Source: Biomphalaria glabrata (lineage: Eukaryota > Mollusca > Gastropoda > Planorbidae). From it: a stretch of DNA of 64,000 nt. Shown here piece after piece: positions 1 to 10,374 of the stretch; position 1 is the stretch's first letter; each line of letters begins with the position of its first letter. The notes beneath the pieces were generated by a model. It made no database searches and was not told where the DNA came from. It saw only the letters and a program-made list of their open reading frames with translations. Made by a program: the position numbers and the translations under genes. The stretch spans positions 62,001 to 126,000 of the forward strand of contig NC_074721.1 of NCBI RefSeq assembly GCF_947242115.1. Direction: 5' to 3'.

Positions 1-222
1 GTCATCTGATTCTGTGGCTACGATTAACGAGGGTGTCATGTGGCCAGAACAACGACCAACCGCCTTTACCTTTCCCCAACTAATGCCAGGTACCCATTAG
101 AGCTGGTTGGACTCAGAGGCGCCCGAAGATCCCGAAATAAAAAAATCCCAGTCTTCGAGGATTCGAACCCTGGACCCCAGTTCGGAAGCCAAGCGCTTTA
201 CCGCTCATCCACCGCGCCTCCT
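1..222 (-). repeat. tRNA-derived SINE (family 1), truncated by window edge
   Basis: Read on the minus strand this has a tRNA-like head: an A-box-like stretch near 190-215 and a B-box GGGTTCGAATCC near 165-178. A conserved body follows (CTGAGTCCAACCAGCTCTAATGG type) and then the tail GGCGGTTGGTCGTTGT. At least seven more copies or fragments lie in this window in both orientations, so it is an interspersed repeat and not a tRNA gene. Non-autonomous, presumably Pol III transcribed; that is family knowledge, not seen here. Confidence 0.85.
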
Positions 223-305
223 CAAACTTTTGTGCGGAGTAAATATGTTGTTTTGCTGTTGTTGTTTTTCTATTGATTCATGTTCCGCATTCTAAGTAGA
301 TTTCA

Positions 306-538
306 TGATGAAGCGGTTAAGCACCTGGTTTCCGAATTTGAGGACTCGGTCTCGAACCCTGGAGAAAAAAGGTATTCCTTATCTTGGGTGCCATTCTGTC
401 CACCCAGCTCCAATGGGTACCTGACATTAGTGGGGGAAAAATAAATGCGGTTGGTCCTTGTGCTGGCCGCATGACGCCATCATTCACCTTGGACCACAGA
501 AACAGATGACCTTTACATTATTTGCCCTGAGGTGGAAG
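306..538 (+). repeat. tRNA-derived SINE (family 1), diverged copy
   Basis: Same family as the element at the window start but in the opposite orientation. The head begins near AGCGGTTAAGCACC, and the B-box is degraded to GGTCTCGAACCCT. The body TCCACCCAGCTCCAATGGG and the tail CACAGAAACAGATGACCTTT are recognisable. The two copies lie head to head about 85 bp apart. Confidence 0.8.
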
Positions 539-620
539 ATATTCAGATTTTTTTTTTCCCCAAGCAAGGACGAGGTCACTCTATCTCTGACAGTTCAGAG
601 TATGGAAAATGATATCACTT

Positions 621-2322
621 AAAGACTTGCACAAAACGTGTGGATAGGAAAGGTGCACAAAACTAGGTGATACGAAAGACGCACACAACTAGGTGACACG
701 AAAGGTGCACAAAACTAGGTGACACGAAAGGTGCACAAAACTTGGTGATACGAAAGACCCACACAACTAGGTGATACAAAAGGTGCAAAAAACTTGGTTA
801 CACGAAAGGTGCACAAAACTAGGTGATACGAAAGGTGCACAAAACTAGGTGATATGAAAGGTGCACAAAACTTGGTGACACGAAAGGTGCACAAAACTAG
901 GTGTTACGAAAGGTGCACAAAACAAGGTGATACGAAAGGTGCACAAAACTTGGTGACACGAAAGGTGCACAAAACTAGGTGATACGAAAGGTGCACAAAA
1001 CTAGGTGATACAAAAGGTGCACAAAACTAGGTGATACAAAAGGTGTGGATAGGAAAGGTGCACAAAACTAGGTGATACGAAAGACGCACACAACTAGGTG
1101 ACACGAAAGGTGCACAAAACTAGGTGACACGAAAGGTGCACAAAACTTGGTGATACGAAAGACCCACACAACTAGGTGATACAAAAGGTGCAAAAAACTT
1201 GGTTACACGAAAGGTGCACAAAACTAGGTGATACGAAAGGTGCACAAAACTTGGTGATACGAAAGACCCACACAACTAGGTGATACAAAAGGTGCAAAAA
1301 ACTTGGTTACACGAAAGGTGCACAAAACTAGGTGATACGAAAGGTGCACAAAACTAGGTGATATGAAAAGTGCACAAAACTTGGTGACACGAAAGGTGCA
1401 CAAAACTAGGTGTTACGAAAGGTGCACAAAACAAGGTGATACGAAAGGTGCACAAAACTTGGTGACACGAAAGGTGCACAAAACTAGGTGATACAAAAGG
1501 TGCACAAAACTAGGTGATACAAAAGGTGCACAAAACTAGGTGATACAAAAGGTGCACAAAACTTGGTGATACGAAAGGTGCACAAAACTAGGTGATACGA
1601 AAGGTGCACAAAACTAGGTGATACAAAAGGTGCACAAAACTTGGTGATACAAAAGGTGCACAAAACTTGGTGACACGAAAGGTGCACAAAACTAGGTGAT
1701 ACGAAAGGTGCACAAAACTAGGTGATATGAAAGGTGCACAAAACTTGGTGACAGGAAAGGTGCACAAAACTTGGTGATACGAAAGGTGCACAAAACTAGG
1801 TGATACGAAAGGTGCACAAAACTTGGTGACACGAAAGGTGCACAAAACTTGGTGACACGAAAGGTGCACAAAACTAGGTGATACGAAAGGTGCACAAAAC
1901 TAGGTGATACGAAAGGTGCACAAAGCTAGATGACATGAAAGGTGCACAAAACTAGGTGATACGAAAGGTGCACAAAACTAGGTGATACGAAAGGTGCACA
2001 AAACTAGATGATACGAAAGGTGCACAAAACTAGGTGATACGAAAGGTGCACAAAACTTGGTGATACAAAATGCGCACAAAACTAGGTGATACGAAAGGTG
2101 CACAAAACTTGGTGATACAAAATGCGCACAAAACTAGGTGATACAAAAGGTGCACAAAACTTGGTGATACGAAAGGTGCACAAAACTAGGTGATACGAAA
2201 GTTGCCCAGAACTAGGTGATACGAAAGGTGCACAAAACTAGATGATACGAAAGTTGCCCAGAACTTGGTGATACGAAAGGTGCACAAAACTAGGTGATAC
2301 GAAAGTTGCCCAGAACTAGATG
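621..2322. repeat. 26-bp satellite, about 65 units
   Basis: Tandem array of a 26-bp unit with core AAAGGTGCACAAAACT followed by a variable AGGTGATACG-type segment. Variants differ at a few fixed sites (CTAGGT/CTTGGT, GATACG/GACACG/GATACA). Because 26 is not a multiple of three, three units make 26 codons; the minus strand therefore stays open over long stretches and gives false repetitive reading frames. The array has higher-order structure: a block starting near 641 recurs at 1046, and part of it again near 1261. Ends are degenerate (GTTGCCCAGAACTAGA variants at 2195-2322). Confidence 0.95.
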
Positions 2323-2484
2323 TTTTCATCAATGTGGATGGAGGGTGATGTTGTAGCAGGTGGCCCCATAACGTTTATATTCTTTGTGCTAATATGTAGC
2401 TTTTGTTTTGACACTTAATCTGGTAATATTCAAAAGTTCGACATGGAATCTGGAATCAATGTACAGAACGCTAGCGAAGCTAGG
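2323..2484. other. Unannotated spacer
   Basis: AT-rich single-copy-looking DNA after the satellite. No open frame, splice pair or repeat recognised. Confidence 0.4.
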
Positions 2485-2667
2485 AATTTACCATTATTTT
2501 GGTGCCCGCGGAGCTTGACTCTTCGGGGGCCCCTGCATTTTGCGTAATATTTAATTTCTAATGTAAAAAAACAACACTTATTTGTGGGGCCGGCTTAAGT
2601 GGGTGCCTGAGGGGGGGGATTTTCAAAATTTTCCCCTCTCCTCCCCCACCCTAGAAACGCCACTGTA
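2485..2667 (-). mobile_element. DNA-transposon end fragment (CAGTGGCG type)
   Basis: On the minus strand the end reads CAGTGGCGTTTCTAGGGTGG and runs into a G-rich then A-rich subterminal region. The end matches a fragment at 41060-41130, whose minus strand begins CCAGTGGCGTAGCTCGGG. CAGTGGCG(TAGCTAGG) ends are common in non-autonomous DNA transposons of animals. Only one end is visible, so the superfamily is not assigned. Confidence 0.5.
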
Positions 2668-2668
2668 A

Positions 2669-2848
2669 CAGAGGCGACCTTAGTAGTGCTTGCGGCACTG
2701 GGAGAGTGTTAGCCATATCAGGGCTACGAATATGATGGGCTTACGGACTGTGACGGTGAAAAAAGATTCTCTTTATAAAGCCCCCCCCCCTTTTAAGGCG
2801 TGGGGCCTGGGGTTTTTGTCCCACTTGCCACGCCTAAAGTCGCCTCTG
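2669..2848. mobile_element. Small MITE with terminal inverted repeats
   Basis: Left end CAGAGGCGACCTTAG and right end CTAAAGTCGCCTCTG are inverted complements with one mismatch, bounding about 180 bp. There is an internal oligo-C tract and no coding capacity. No clear target-site duplication is visible. It abuts the preceding transposon end, so it may be part of a larger composite. Confidence 0.55.
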
Positions 2849-3384
2849 GGAAGTGGATGTATCATTTTATAATATTACTAAAGTGTACTACATTTATTTT
2901 ATTTTATGACAAATTGAATTTGTCTATATTATAATTAAAGTTATATTTAATATTGTCCACAAAGAAGTTACTTAAGTTAACATATGATACGCTTACTGCG
3001 ATTTAGTTGTCTACCAGCAGTTTGAAACAACAAGTATTAACAATACAATTGTGATTCATTAAGGTAAATGTATTCCATTCGCTATCGTTTGATTAGAATT
3101 GGCTTAGGCTGTTAACCAATAATCAATTTTTTTTTTTTTTTTTTTTTTGATTTTCAAGTCTACAAGTTTGTATTTACATCAAGTAGCAAGGAAATGAAGT
3201 AGTTATCAAAAGACATTCCGAATGAAGTTCAAAGTTCATAAATAGTTGACTTAACTGGCCTGGATCATACAAAGTAATTATGACCTGGGGGTCACCAGTT
3301 GAATAAAATGATAAACAATGGGCATACAGTTAAAAAAAAACTGAAACTGAGCTGAATTAATCATACACATTATAGTTCATGCAA
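2849..3384. other. AT-rich non-coding stretch with poly-T
   Basis: No gene seen. A run of about 22 T lies at 3127-3148, probably an old retroposon tail or a simple repeat. The rest is unremarkable AT-rich sequence. Confidence 0.4.
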
Positions 3385-3646
3385 CAATCAGATCTGAAAG
3401 ACACAAAGATAAAGGCACATTCCTCATCCCATATGCTAGGACAAATTTGTACAAATACTCCTTCTTCCCTAGTGCTATTAGAGCATGGAATGGGTTGCCT
3501 GAGCTAGCCAGGAAAACCAGTGACTTGGCAGAATTTAAGTCATTGGTTAATATGCATGACTAAATGCATGACGCGTAGGACGTAATCATCTTCTTTTTTG
3601 AAGTAACGTCTGTATTATATAAGATAAGATAAGATCTGCATTTACT
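3385..3646 (+). mobile_element. 5'-truncated LINE 3' end (SFFPSAIRAWNGLP family)
   Basis: A short frame from about 3455 reads YSFFPSAIRAWNGLPELARK and stops shortly after. That is the typical C-terminus of CR1/L2/Rex1-like LINE proteins. About 100 bp of 3' UTR follows, ending in an ATAAG-type short tandem tail at 3620-3643. The copy at 13328-13556 is nearly identical in opposite orientation over about 200 bp, suggesting recent activity. Other copies lie at 15935-16118, 36172-36262 and 36631-36818. Confidence 0.8.
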
Positions 3647-5489
3647 GAGCTGAATTAATCATACACACACACAGACCAAAGATAAGTATAAAGGAAAGAG
3701 AATCTGTTATTTAAAAAAAAAACATTGCCGCCATAGCAAATGTAAAGCATATATCTGAAGTTGCCTTCACATTATTTTTATTATTATTTTTTTAGGATAC
3801 CTCAGCTTTTTAGCTTTTGACTTCAGTTGTCGAGCTGTTTACATCCTAGGAATCCTTGGGCTTTTGGCCTCTTTTATTTGCCTCTTTTCTTTGCCTCTTT
3901 TTTGGGCTATCGGCCTCTTTATTGGGCTTTTTTTTTATTAACAAAAAGATGCATCTTTTATTAGTAATCGTACAAATTAAATAGTTACATTTTATAGTAC
4001 AATAATTGCAAACAGGGCAATGCAAGTAGTTACAATCAGGTTGTCGTAATATTTTAACGTTTTAAATTGCTTTGTTTATGGCGTTATTTTTTTCCAATAG
4101 CATATAATGAATATTTTTGAAATTTAAGGTTCTTAAAATACATGTGATGAAAATGTCAACAATAGGTAATTAAATAGAAACAATCAAAAAGTGAAAGTAG
4201 AAACTTAAATGATATTAAAACATTTTAAACATCGTAATCACATTTATTTCCACTTTGTCTACATTGCTTATGGTTGTTTCCTTTGTGCTTTGCTACATTA
4301 CCCCAGTTCTTCATCTTTAACTTCTATCAAACTTGCGTACACATCTATGTGTGTACACACTTGTGCGAACATAGGCATTTAAATATTTATATTGTTTCTT
4401 TTGTTGTCTCCTTTCATATGACAATTTTTGATTTCCTCCCTTGAGATTTGAAAACTACTTACTCATCATCAAGGTGGAAATACTGTCTGTTAGAGTCAGT
4501 ATATCGGGAGTTTCTGTTCAGAGACAATTTCTCTGTGGCTTTTTTTTTTGGTCACAGGGGTTAATTAGAGTCGTACTGAAAGTTATTGTATATGTATCTA
4601 TATATATGTGTATATATATATACTTTTTTTTTCTTGAATATTTTTTATAAGACGTAAAAGTCTGCCCTTGTTCTTGATTTCTCAGAGTCGCTCTTCTTTC
4701 CCTTTTCTTGGGTTTTCACGAGTTCGCTCCTGGTTCCTTATTGTGTTTCCGTTCCTTGACTTGCCGGCCTAATGTTCCATTTCGATATGATTCTCTGTTT
4801 TAATCGAATGAGATCTCTCGTTTTCTCCTGCCTAACTCGCTCATCTTTGTAGATCAAAACTTTGGTTTAAGTCTCTACAGTCACAAGGTCAAGGCGTGGC
4901 CTTCGTTATTGTGTACTGTCTTGAGTTATCTTATCCCCTGTCAATTTCAAGGGGCGATCACTGTTTTTTTTTTAGTAGTAGCTTTTTTAATTATATGGTT
5001 ACAGGGTCTTTAAATATATAAAAAGAATCATTTGAGATATATATCTATACACACGCATACACACTCGCATACACATATTCATATATATATATATATATAT
5101 TCCCTTTTCTTTAAGTTGATGGACAATCTTGGTATATTTATTTAGCGCTATATTGTTTCACTTTGCGTTCAATAATTTTCTTTAAAATGTGAACTAATAA
5201 TACTTTACTATACAGTTTATTATGGTAGACAAAAATGTAGGTAGGTATTCCAAATAAGGTTTCTATAATCTGATAAAATAATTACATTGATGTCTCTTGG
5301 TTTTTTATTTATGGCTTTAGGTACTTTATTAAAGAAAATAGCAGTATTTACATTTGCACAGGTAGTGACAGGTTTGACTGTTTGCGTCAATAATATCTTC
5401 TAAAGTATTTTTTTTTTTTTTGCTTTCTTCACCAACTCACATTCACTAATAAAGTGTTTCTCTGGGTTTTGGGTTGTTTTTTTTACAAA
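3647..5489. other. AT-rich stretch, possible 3' UTR of the adjoining LINE
   Basis: No convincing gene. Contains a degenerate T-rich repeat (GCCTCTTTT-type) at 3840-3935, a TATATG/TATATA tract at 4585-4625 and a CACA-TATA microsatellite at 5048-5101. The part next to 5490 is probably 3' UTR of the minus-strand LINE, but its 3' end cannot be fixed. Confidence 0.4.
5048..5101. repeat. CA/TA compound microsatellite
   Basis: ACACACGCATACACACTCGC-type repeats pass into about 20 bp of pure TA dinucleotide. Confidence 0.8.
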
Positions 5490-6311
5490 TTACACAGGTA
5501 TATTTGGACCCTGTTGTAGTTGAGATTTTCCTTTTATTGGGGTCATCCCGAAGAGTAATCTGTAGGCCACTTCTCGTGCTTTGGGTGTTATGTATTTGTT
5601 GTATAAATGTATGAATGTGTCTGTCCAGTTTGTTGGTTTAACCCCTAACTCCATGACCCACTTTATTCTAACTTCTAGGTTTTCTTTCAACTTGTCTCTG
5701 AGTATAGTGTATATTGTTTTTGAGTCGTGGTGTGTTATGTTTTCATTGCTGGGTAGGTGTCTAGTGAGTGATCTGTAGAATGGATGTGTATGGTTACCAA
5801 AATGATGGGGTGTGTTGTTTTGAGTGGGGAGGAGTTTGTTTAATCTAAGTCCAAAATAATATAATACTAAGGGGAAGTTATTGGGAGACCTTACTACTTT
5901 CCCTACAAATTTTATTCTAAGCGTTTTGATTTTTGTGTGAATGTCTTGTAAGCCTATCCCTCCTTCTTTTTTGTCTTGTATGAGTGTTGTATGTTTTATG
6001 TTCCTTATTGTGTTTTTGAAAATAAAATTTCTGATAGTGGTATTGATGTTATTTATGAAATTAGGAGGAGGTTCTACTATATTTGCTAAGTAGATTATCT
6101 TCGGGATGACCAAGTTGTTTATTAATATAGCTCTCCCAAATATGGTTGTCGCCATGTACTGAAACATTCTAATCACGTTCTTTGTGTGGGCCAGAATCTC
6201 CGCCCACTGTTCATGGCAATAGTGTGCTGGGTTGCTAGTCCACACGATGCCACATACTTTTATTTCTTTCTGTATTTTAAGGTTAAAGGGGATGTTGGGG
6301 GAATTTCCCAC
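5490..6311 (-). pseudogene. LINE RT thumb and C-terminal region
   Basis: 273 codons overlapping the palm piece in another frame. Shows KIQKEIKVCGIVWTSNP, then ATTIFGRAILINNLVIPKII and KKEGGIGLQDIHTKIKTLRI, the conserved post-RT block of Tx1/L1-type elements. The remaining sequence is basic and ends at a stop near 5490. Confidence 0.85.
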
Positions 6312-6774
6312 CTACCCAGTCCCATAATTGAGGATTTATTAATTTTATTTTGGACCCGCTCGCCCTCCCAAATAATGTAAATTTCTCTATAATTTTAGCT
6401 ATGTCTTTTTCTGAGGTGGGGAAAAGTGTGGTATCGTCGGCATAAGCTTTAATTTTGACTATGGGGGTTGGACCGGGGAGTTTTATTCCTAAATTTTTTT
6501 TGTCTAACCTAATGTTCTCTAACAGGGGTTCTAGGCAAAGGGTGTATAAAATGGGGGATAAGGGACAACCTTGCCTAACAGATCTTCTAATAGAAATCTT
6601 GCTGCTTAGTGTTTGATTTATTATAAGTTGACTTGTGGCATCGGTGTAGACTAGCTTTATGTATGTTATCAAAGTCTTGTCTATGTCTGTCTTGTCTAGT
6701 ATTTTGAATAAGAAGTCATGGTTAATTCTGTCGAAAGCTTTTTCTTGATCAATGGACATGAAGGCTGCTTTCAA
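6283..6774 (-). pseudogene. LINE reverse transcriptase, palm with YADD
   Basis: Shows SIDQEKAFDRINHDFL (motif A with catalytic D), RQGCPLSPILYTL (motif B) and KAYADDTTLF (motif C with catalytic DD). All three catalytic aspartates are present. The element is nonetheless dead because flanking parts are in other frames. Confidence 0.88.
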
Positions 6775-6889
6775 GTCTTTGTCTTTACATTAATATATGA
6801 TGTCTCGTAGAAAGTGGTTCAGTTCGTCTATATTTTTTTCCGGGTTGCTACAGTACTGGTCTTGTCCTAGTAGATGGGGTATAAGGGGC

Positions 6890-7291
6890 CTAACTCTTAA
6901 AAAACATCATTTTGGTCAGCAGTTTATAGTCTACATTTAAAAGGGAAATGGGTCGTAAAATCACTAAGTGTTGTGTTGTTTTCAGGTTTTTTTTTGGTAA
7001 TAGTGTGATGTATGCAAGATTAAAGTCTGTAGGCGTCTGTCCTGTTTCTAACATGTCATTGTATAGTCTTAGTAGTAGGGGTCCTATTTGGGAGAAAAAA
7101 GTTTTAAAGAATTCATATGTCAAACCGTCTGCGCCAGGGGATTTGTTATTTTGTGTTGTGTCTAAAGCAGCCCTCAGCTCCTCTAATGTAAAGGGTCTAT
7201 TTGTCTTTTGTTTTTCTGATGGAGGTAATGTTTTACAGTGTTTTAGAGGTATGTTTTGTGCGTCTGTATCTGTTTGTTCTTCATTATACAT
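6890..7291 (-). pseudogene. LINE reverse transcriptase, fingers
   Basis: Motifs NNKSPGADGLTYEFFKTFF (RT motif 0/1) and RPISLLNVDYKLLTKMM (motif 2) define the N-terminal half of a non-LTR RT. It ends before the palm motif A; after an interruption of about 115 bp the palm follows at 6774. Confidence 0.85.
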
Positions 7292-7374
7292 GTTGACGAA
7301 ATGTTTTGTAAAAATTTCTATTATTTTGTCACTCTCCTGTATTTTGTTTCCTTCGTTGTCTGTTATGTTGGTTA

Positions 7375-7731
7375 TTATTCTATTTTTTGTGTATTTTGTT
7401 CTAGCGCCAAGTATAATTTATTTGGCCCTTCTGATACTTGGGTGTTTTTGCATCTGATTTCGGCTCCTCTATATTTGTGTTTGTATAACTCAAGTTGTGT
7501 GGTTAGGTCTGTTTTTTCAATTTCATCCTGCGTTTGAGTAAGCAGATTTTTTATTCTGTTTTCTTCATTTACCCTCTTTGTTTGTTTGATTCTTGCTAAG
7601 ATTTTAAATTGTTGTTTGATTGAATTTTTTATTAATGTCCACGTCTTGGTTAATTTGTATTCGTTTTCTATGTCTTGTGCTGTTGCTAGCAGGAGTTGGT
7701 TTATTACTCTTTGGATTAGTGGGTCTTCCAA
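7375..7731 (-). pseudogene. LINE endonuclease-RT linker, lysine-rich
   Basis: About 118 codons with helical, charged sequence (LARIKQTKRVNEENRIKNLL) that in L1/Tx1 elements lies between endonuclease and RT. No enzyme motif is expected here. Assigned by position between EN and RT pieces on the same strand. Confidence 0.7.
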
Positions 7732-7742
7732 AAGGTTGTTGT

Positions 7743-8003
7743 TTAATTTCCAATGGGATTCTTTTGTTTTTTTTTCTTTTTATTTTTTTTTCCAAGTTCC
7801 AAAAGTACACCTTTATGGTCGGAGTAATGTAGGGTTTCTTCTAAATGTGTCACACTAAGTATGTTGGTGTCCGTGGGTGTGTAAAAACGGTCAATTCTGG
7901 TTTCAACCTGGTAGGACCTGAGTGTTAATGTAGTTTCCTTGCCATTCGGCTCTAATTTCCTATAAGCATCTACCAGGTGGAAATAGTTTACTATTTCTCC
8001 CAT
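7743..8003 (-). pseudogene. LINE AP-endonuclease, C-terminal part
   Basis: Contains VNYFHLVDAYR, then RIDRFYTP and YSDHKGVLLEL. The D of RIDRF and the SDH catalytic triad motif mark the end of the endonuclease domain. An A-rich stretch (KKNKKKKKQK) follows, and the frame breaks there. Together with the preceding piece all main catalytic residues of the domain are still visible. Confidence 0.8.
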
Positions 8004-8040
8004 GTAGTTGTGTGTTTCTGCTACCGGCTGAGAGGGTGGA

Positions 8041-8063
8041 TATTGTGTGTGTGTGTGTGTGTA
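8041..8063. repeat. TG dinucleotide repeat inside LINE endonuclease
   Basis: About ten TG units at the point where the LINE endonuclease frame breaks. Confidence 0.8.
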
Positions 8064-8075
8064 TTGTTTGTCCAG

Positions 8076-8525
8076 TTATGCCTCTATAAAGTTAAAATCC
8101 CCTCCTATTATTAGTTGTTCTCCTATGTTTGTGATTTGTAGTGTGTCATTGAGGTTTTGGAAAAACTCACGTTTTTCTCTCCCTCTCTGAGCGGGTGCGT
8201 AGATATTGACTAGTGTGTATTTCTGTTCTTGTGAAACTACTCTAAGTATTACTACCCTCCCATTGTTGTCGTTGTGAGTGTGTGTGATTTTGTATCTATC
8301 GGATGTTTGTAAGATGGCTACCCCCTTATAGTTTCTACCTAAGCTAAAATAACCTCCCATGAATCCCATGTGTGTTGTAGTTTGTTTTGCTTGATATGTG
8401 GTAGAAGTATTTGTTTCTTGAAGGAAAATAAAATCCGGTTTATATTTTCTAGCGAGGTGTACTATATATTTATGTTTATTATTTAAGCTACGGATGTTAA
8501 GAGTTAAGATTTTAATGTCTGCCAT
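8076..8525 (-). pseudogene. LINE AP-endonuclease, N-terminal part
   Basis: 149 codons from ATG at 8525, start MADIKILTLNIRSLNNKHK. Endonuclease/exonuclease/phosphatase fold: the N in TLNIRSLN, the metal-binding E in FLQET, the VNIYAPAQ strand, and GGDFNF with its catalytic D and N. It nicks target DNA in target-primed reverse transcription. The frame breaks just after GGDFNF, where a CA/TG microsatellite has expanded (8041-8062); the fold continues in the next piece at 8003-7743. The start codon is plausible because an ORF1-like remnant ends upstream. Confidence 0.85.
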
Positions 8526-8621
8526 GATTGCGTGACGATGGGTTGTGTGTATATGAGTGTGGGTGTGTATGAGTGTTTGTGATCATTTTTTGAACTGTTT
8601 TTTATTAACCTGTTTTGTTGT

Positions 8622-8909
8622 TTATTTACTGATGTGTGGATTTGGGTCCTCCCCTTCATCTATTACTAATTTAGTCGGGGAGTCGGCAAAACTCTCCCCG
8701 ATCTCCCCTTCCTCTTCTTCCCCTCTCTCTTCCCCCGACCGGGGATCCTCATTTGGTCCCTCGGGCTGGGTCTCCTCGTTTGGGTCATTGGAAAAGGAAG
8801 AGAGCGTTCTTTTTCTTGTAATTTTGGTTGGGGTATTTAGAACTGAACTGTTCCCCATTGTTTTCATTTTTTGGGTTTTTTTTTTCCTGTCGATAGGGCT
8901 TGTATTCAA
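8622..8909 (-). pseudogene. Probable LINE ORF1 C-terminal remnant
   Basis: 95 codons on the same strand just upstream of the endonuclease start. Basic N-terminal part (IDRKKKTQKMK, TKITRKRTLSSFSND) then a strongly acidic tail (GEERGEEEEGEIGE). Position and composition suit the end of an ORF1 of a Tx1-like LINE. No RNA-binding motif is visible, so this is an inference from context. About 95 bp separate it from the ORF2 start. Confidence 0.4.
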
Positions 8910-9051
8910 TTAAGAAAGTTTTTACAGACATGACTATGTAATGTATGTTAACTCAAATGAGTAAAAAAAAAATGTAGACACTAGAGAGTGTGTAGAATAA
9001 ATACACTAAATATTCTTTCTGTCAATCTTTTATCTTAAACTCTTTCTGAAT

Positions 9052-9626
9052 TGTTTTTTAATTTCCATATTCTCTCTTCCTTTCTCTTTCCCTCTCTTTC
9101 TTTCTCTACCTCATTTCTTTATCTATCTCTTTTTCTTTCTCTTTCCCTCTCTTTCTTTCTCTCCCACATTTCTTTATCTATCTCTCTCTTTCTTTTTCTC
9201 TTTCTTTCTCTCCCTCATTTCTTATCTGTCTCTCTCTCTTCCTTTCTCTTTCTCTCTATTCCTTTCTCTTTCTCTCTCTTCCTTTCTCTCTCTCTTTCTT
9301 TCTCTTCTTCATTTCTTTATCCATCACTCTCTCTCTTTCTTTCTCTCACCCCTCTCTTGTTCTCTCTCCTTTTCTCTCCCTTTCCCTCTCTTTCCCCTCT
9401 TTATTATTTCTCTCTTTCTCGCTCTCTCTTTGTCTCTCTCTCTTTCTCTCTTTCCTTCACATTCTCTTTCTCGCTTTCCCGTTTTTCTCTTTCTCTTTCT
9501 CTCTCTCATTTTTTTATCTATCACTCTCTCTTTATTCTCTCTCGTTCTCTCTCTTTCTCTCTCCATTTCTCTCTCTCTCTCCCCCCCTCTCTCTCTCTCT
9601 CTTTTTCTTTCTTCCTTTTTTTTTTG
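9052..9626. repeat. 570-bp pyrimidine (CT/CTTT) tract
   Basis: Almost pure C/T on the plus strand: CTTTCTCT-type repeats with interspersed TCATTTCTTTATCTATC blocks recurring at about 9110, 9170, 9215, 9310 and 9508. Open frames over it on either strand (Ser/Leu/Phe-rich or Arg/Glu-rich) are artefacts of composition. Confidence 0.9.
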
Positions 9627-10034
9627 TTTGAACCTAGTGATCCCAAGGAACATGCACATTTGTTCCTCTTCTAGAGTAATACAATAAGTAGAAACACTAA
9701 ATTTAGAGACACTTCAGGTCAGAACACTACAAAGTAAAGTAGCAATAATACACAAACACCGAAACACAACTTACAAACACAAACAACACAACTTACAAAC
9801 ACAAACAACATAAGAAAATATTTTTAAAATATTTTTAAAATACTTAAAAATAAAACAAGGCTTATATTAAGCACAGCTGTATCAATTAGTTTGGATAAGT
9901 CATGGAATAAAATTTGTAATAGAAACAAAAAAAGGGGGAGACATGAATTCAAGGCTCCAGCCTTCTCAAGTTTCTAAAGCCAACATGATGACCACTCTAC
10001 TAGTAGAGAGCTTGTTAACACTGTCTGTTTGTTT
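9627..10034. other. AT-rich spacer with ACAAACACAA repeats
   Basis: Short direct repeats of ACAACTTACAAACACAAAC lie at 9770-9810. No gene seen. Confidence 0.4.
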
Positions 10035-10199
10035 ATTTTACATGTTTCGGATGTTCCTTCAGAGTTGAAGATAATTACTTCCTAGTCCAAACCTCCCGCA
10101 GGACGACGGGGGATGGGAGCGGGCAGGGTTTGAACCCGGGACCATCGCTAAATCTGAACGACAGTCCAGCGCGCAAACCACACAACCAGGAAGCCATCC
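10035..10199 (-). repeat. tRNA-derived SINE (family 2)
   Basis: On the minus strand a head GGTTGTGTGGTTTGCGCGCT (A-box-like) is followed after about 35 bp by CCCGGGTTCAAACCC (B-box). The body has CCCGTCGTCCTGCGGGAGG and the tail TTATCTTCAACTCTGAAGG. It differs from family 1. A second, headless fragment lies at 44655-44735. Confidence 0.75.
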
Positions 10200-10374
10200 T
10201 ATTGTAGTCATGTATTGTTTCTCTAGTCTCCACCTAGTTTTCAGGTTGTGCTCACTAAGTCTTAGAGAACGAAGTATTAAAGGGAACTATTTCAACTTAT
10301 AACACCACTTCAGTCAAGAACAATTTTTTTTACCTTGTTCGAGATACTATACAAAATAATTAATTACCGATAGT

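Larger units (their letters stand above)
5490..8525 (-). mobile_element. Tx1/L1-like LINE ORF2, decayed
   Basis: Reading leftwards from 8525 the pieces follow the order of a non-LTR retrotransposon ORF2: AP endonuclease (8525-8076 and 8003-7743), linker (7731-7375), reverse transcriptase fingers (7291-6890), palm with YADD (6774-6283) and thumb/C-terminal region (6311-5490). The phrases GCPLSPILYTLCLEPLLENI and IFGRAILINNLVIPKIIYLA are characteristic of the L1/Tx1 branch. At least five frame changes or stops separate the pieces, so it is dead. Length from endonuclease start to C-terminus is about 3 kb, somewhat short for the group, so the C-terminus may be incomplete. Confidence 0.88.

Noticed and set aside
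1484-1895. Long repetitive reading frames (HLSCHQVLCTF type) on the minus strand
   Set aside because: They arise from the 26-bp satellite read through all three phases; no start context, domain or splice sites.
621-2322. CRISPR-like array
   Set aside because: No constant-repeat/unique-spacer pattern; the whole 26-bp unit is repeated, and the genome is animal.
6948-7457. 169-codon plus-strand frame
   Set aside because: Antisense shadow of the LINE RT and linker.
9052-9674. 207-codon Ser/Leu/Phe-rich frame and its Arg/Glu-rich antisense
   Set aside because: Pure pyrimidine-tract artefacts.
10260-10290. Another TTAAAGGGAA Kolobok-type terminus
   Set aside because: No inverted partner with TTAA located within a reasonable distance; the short motif is likely chance.
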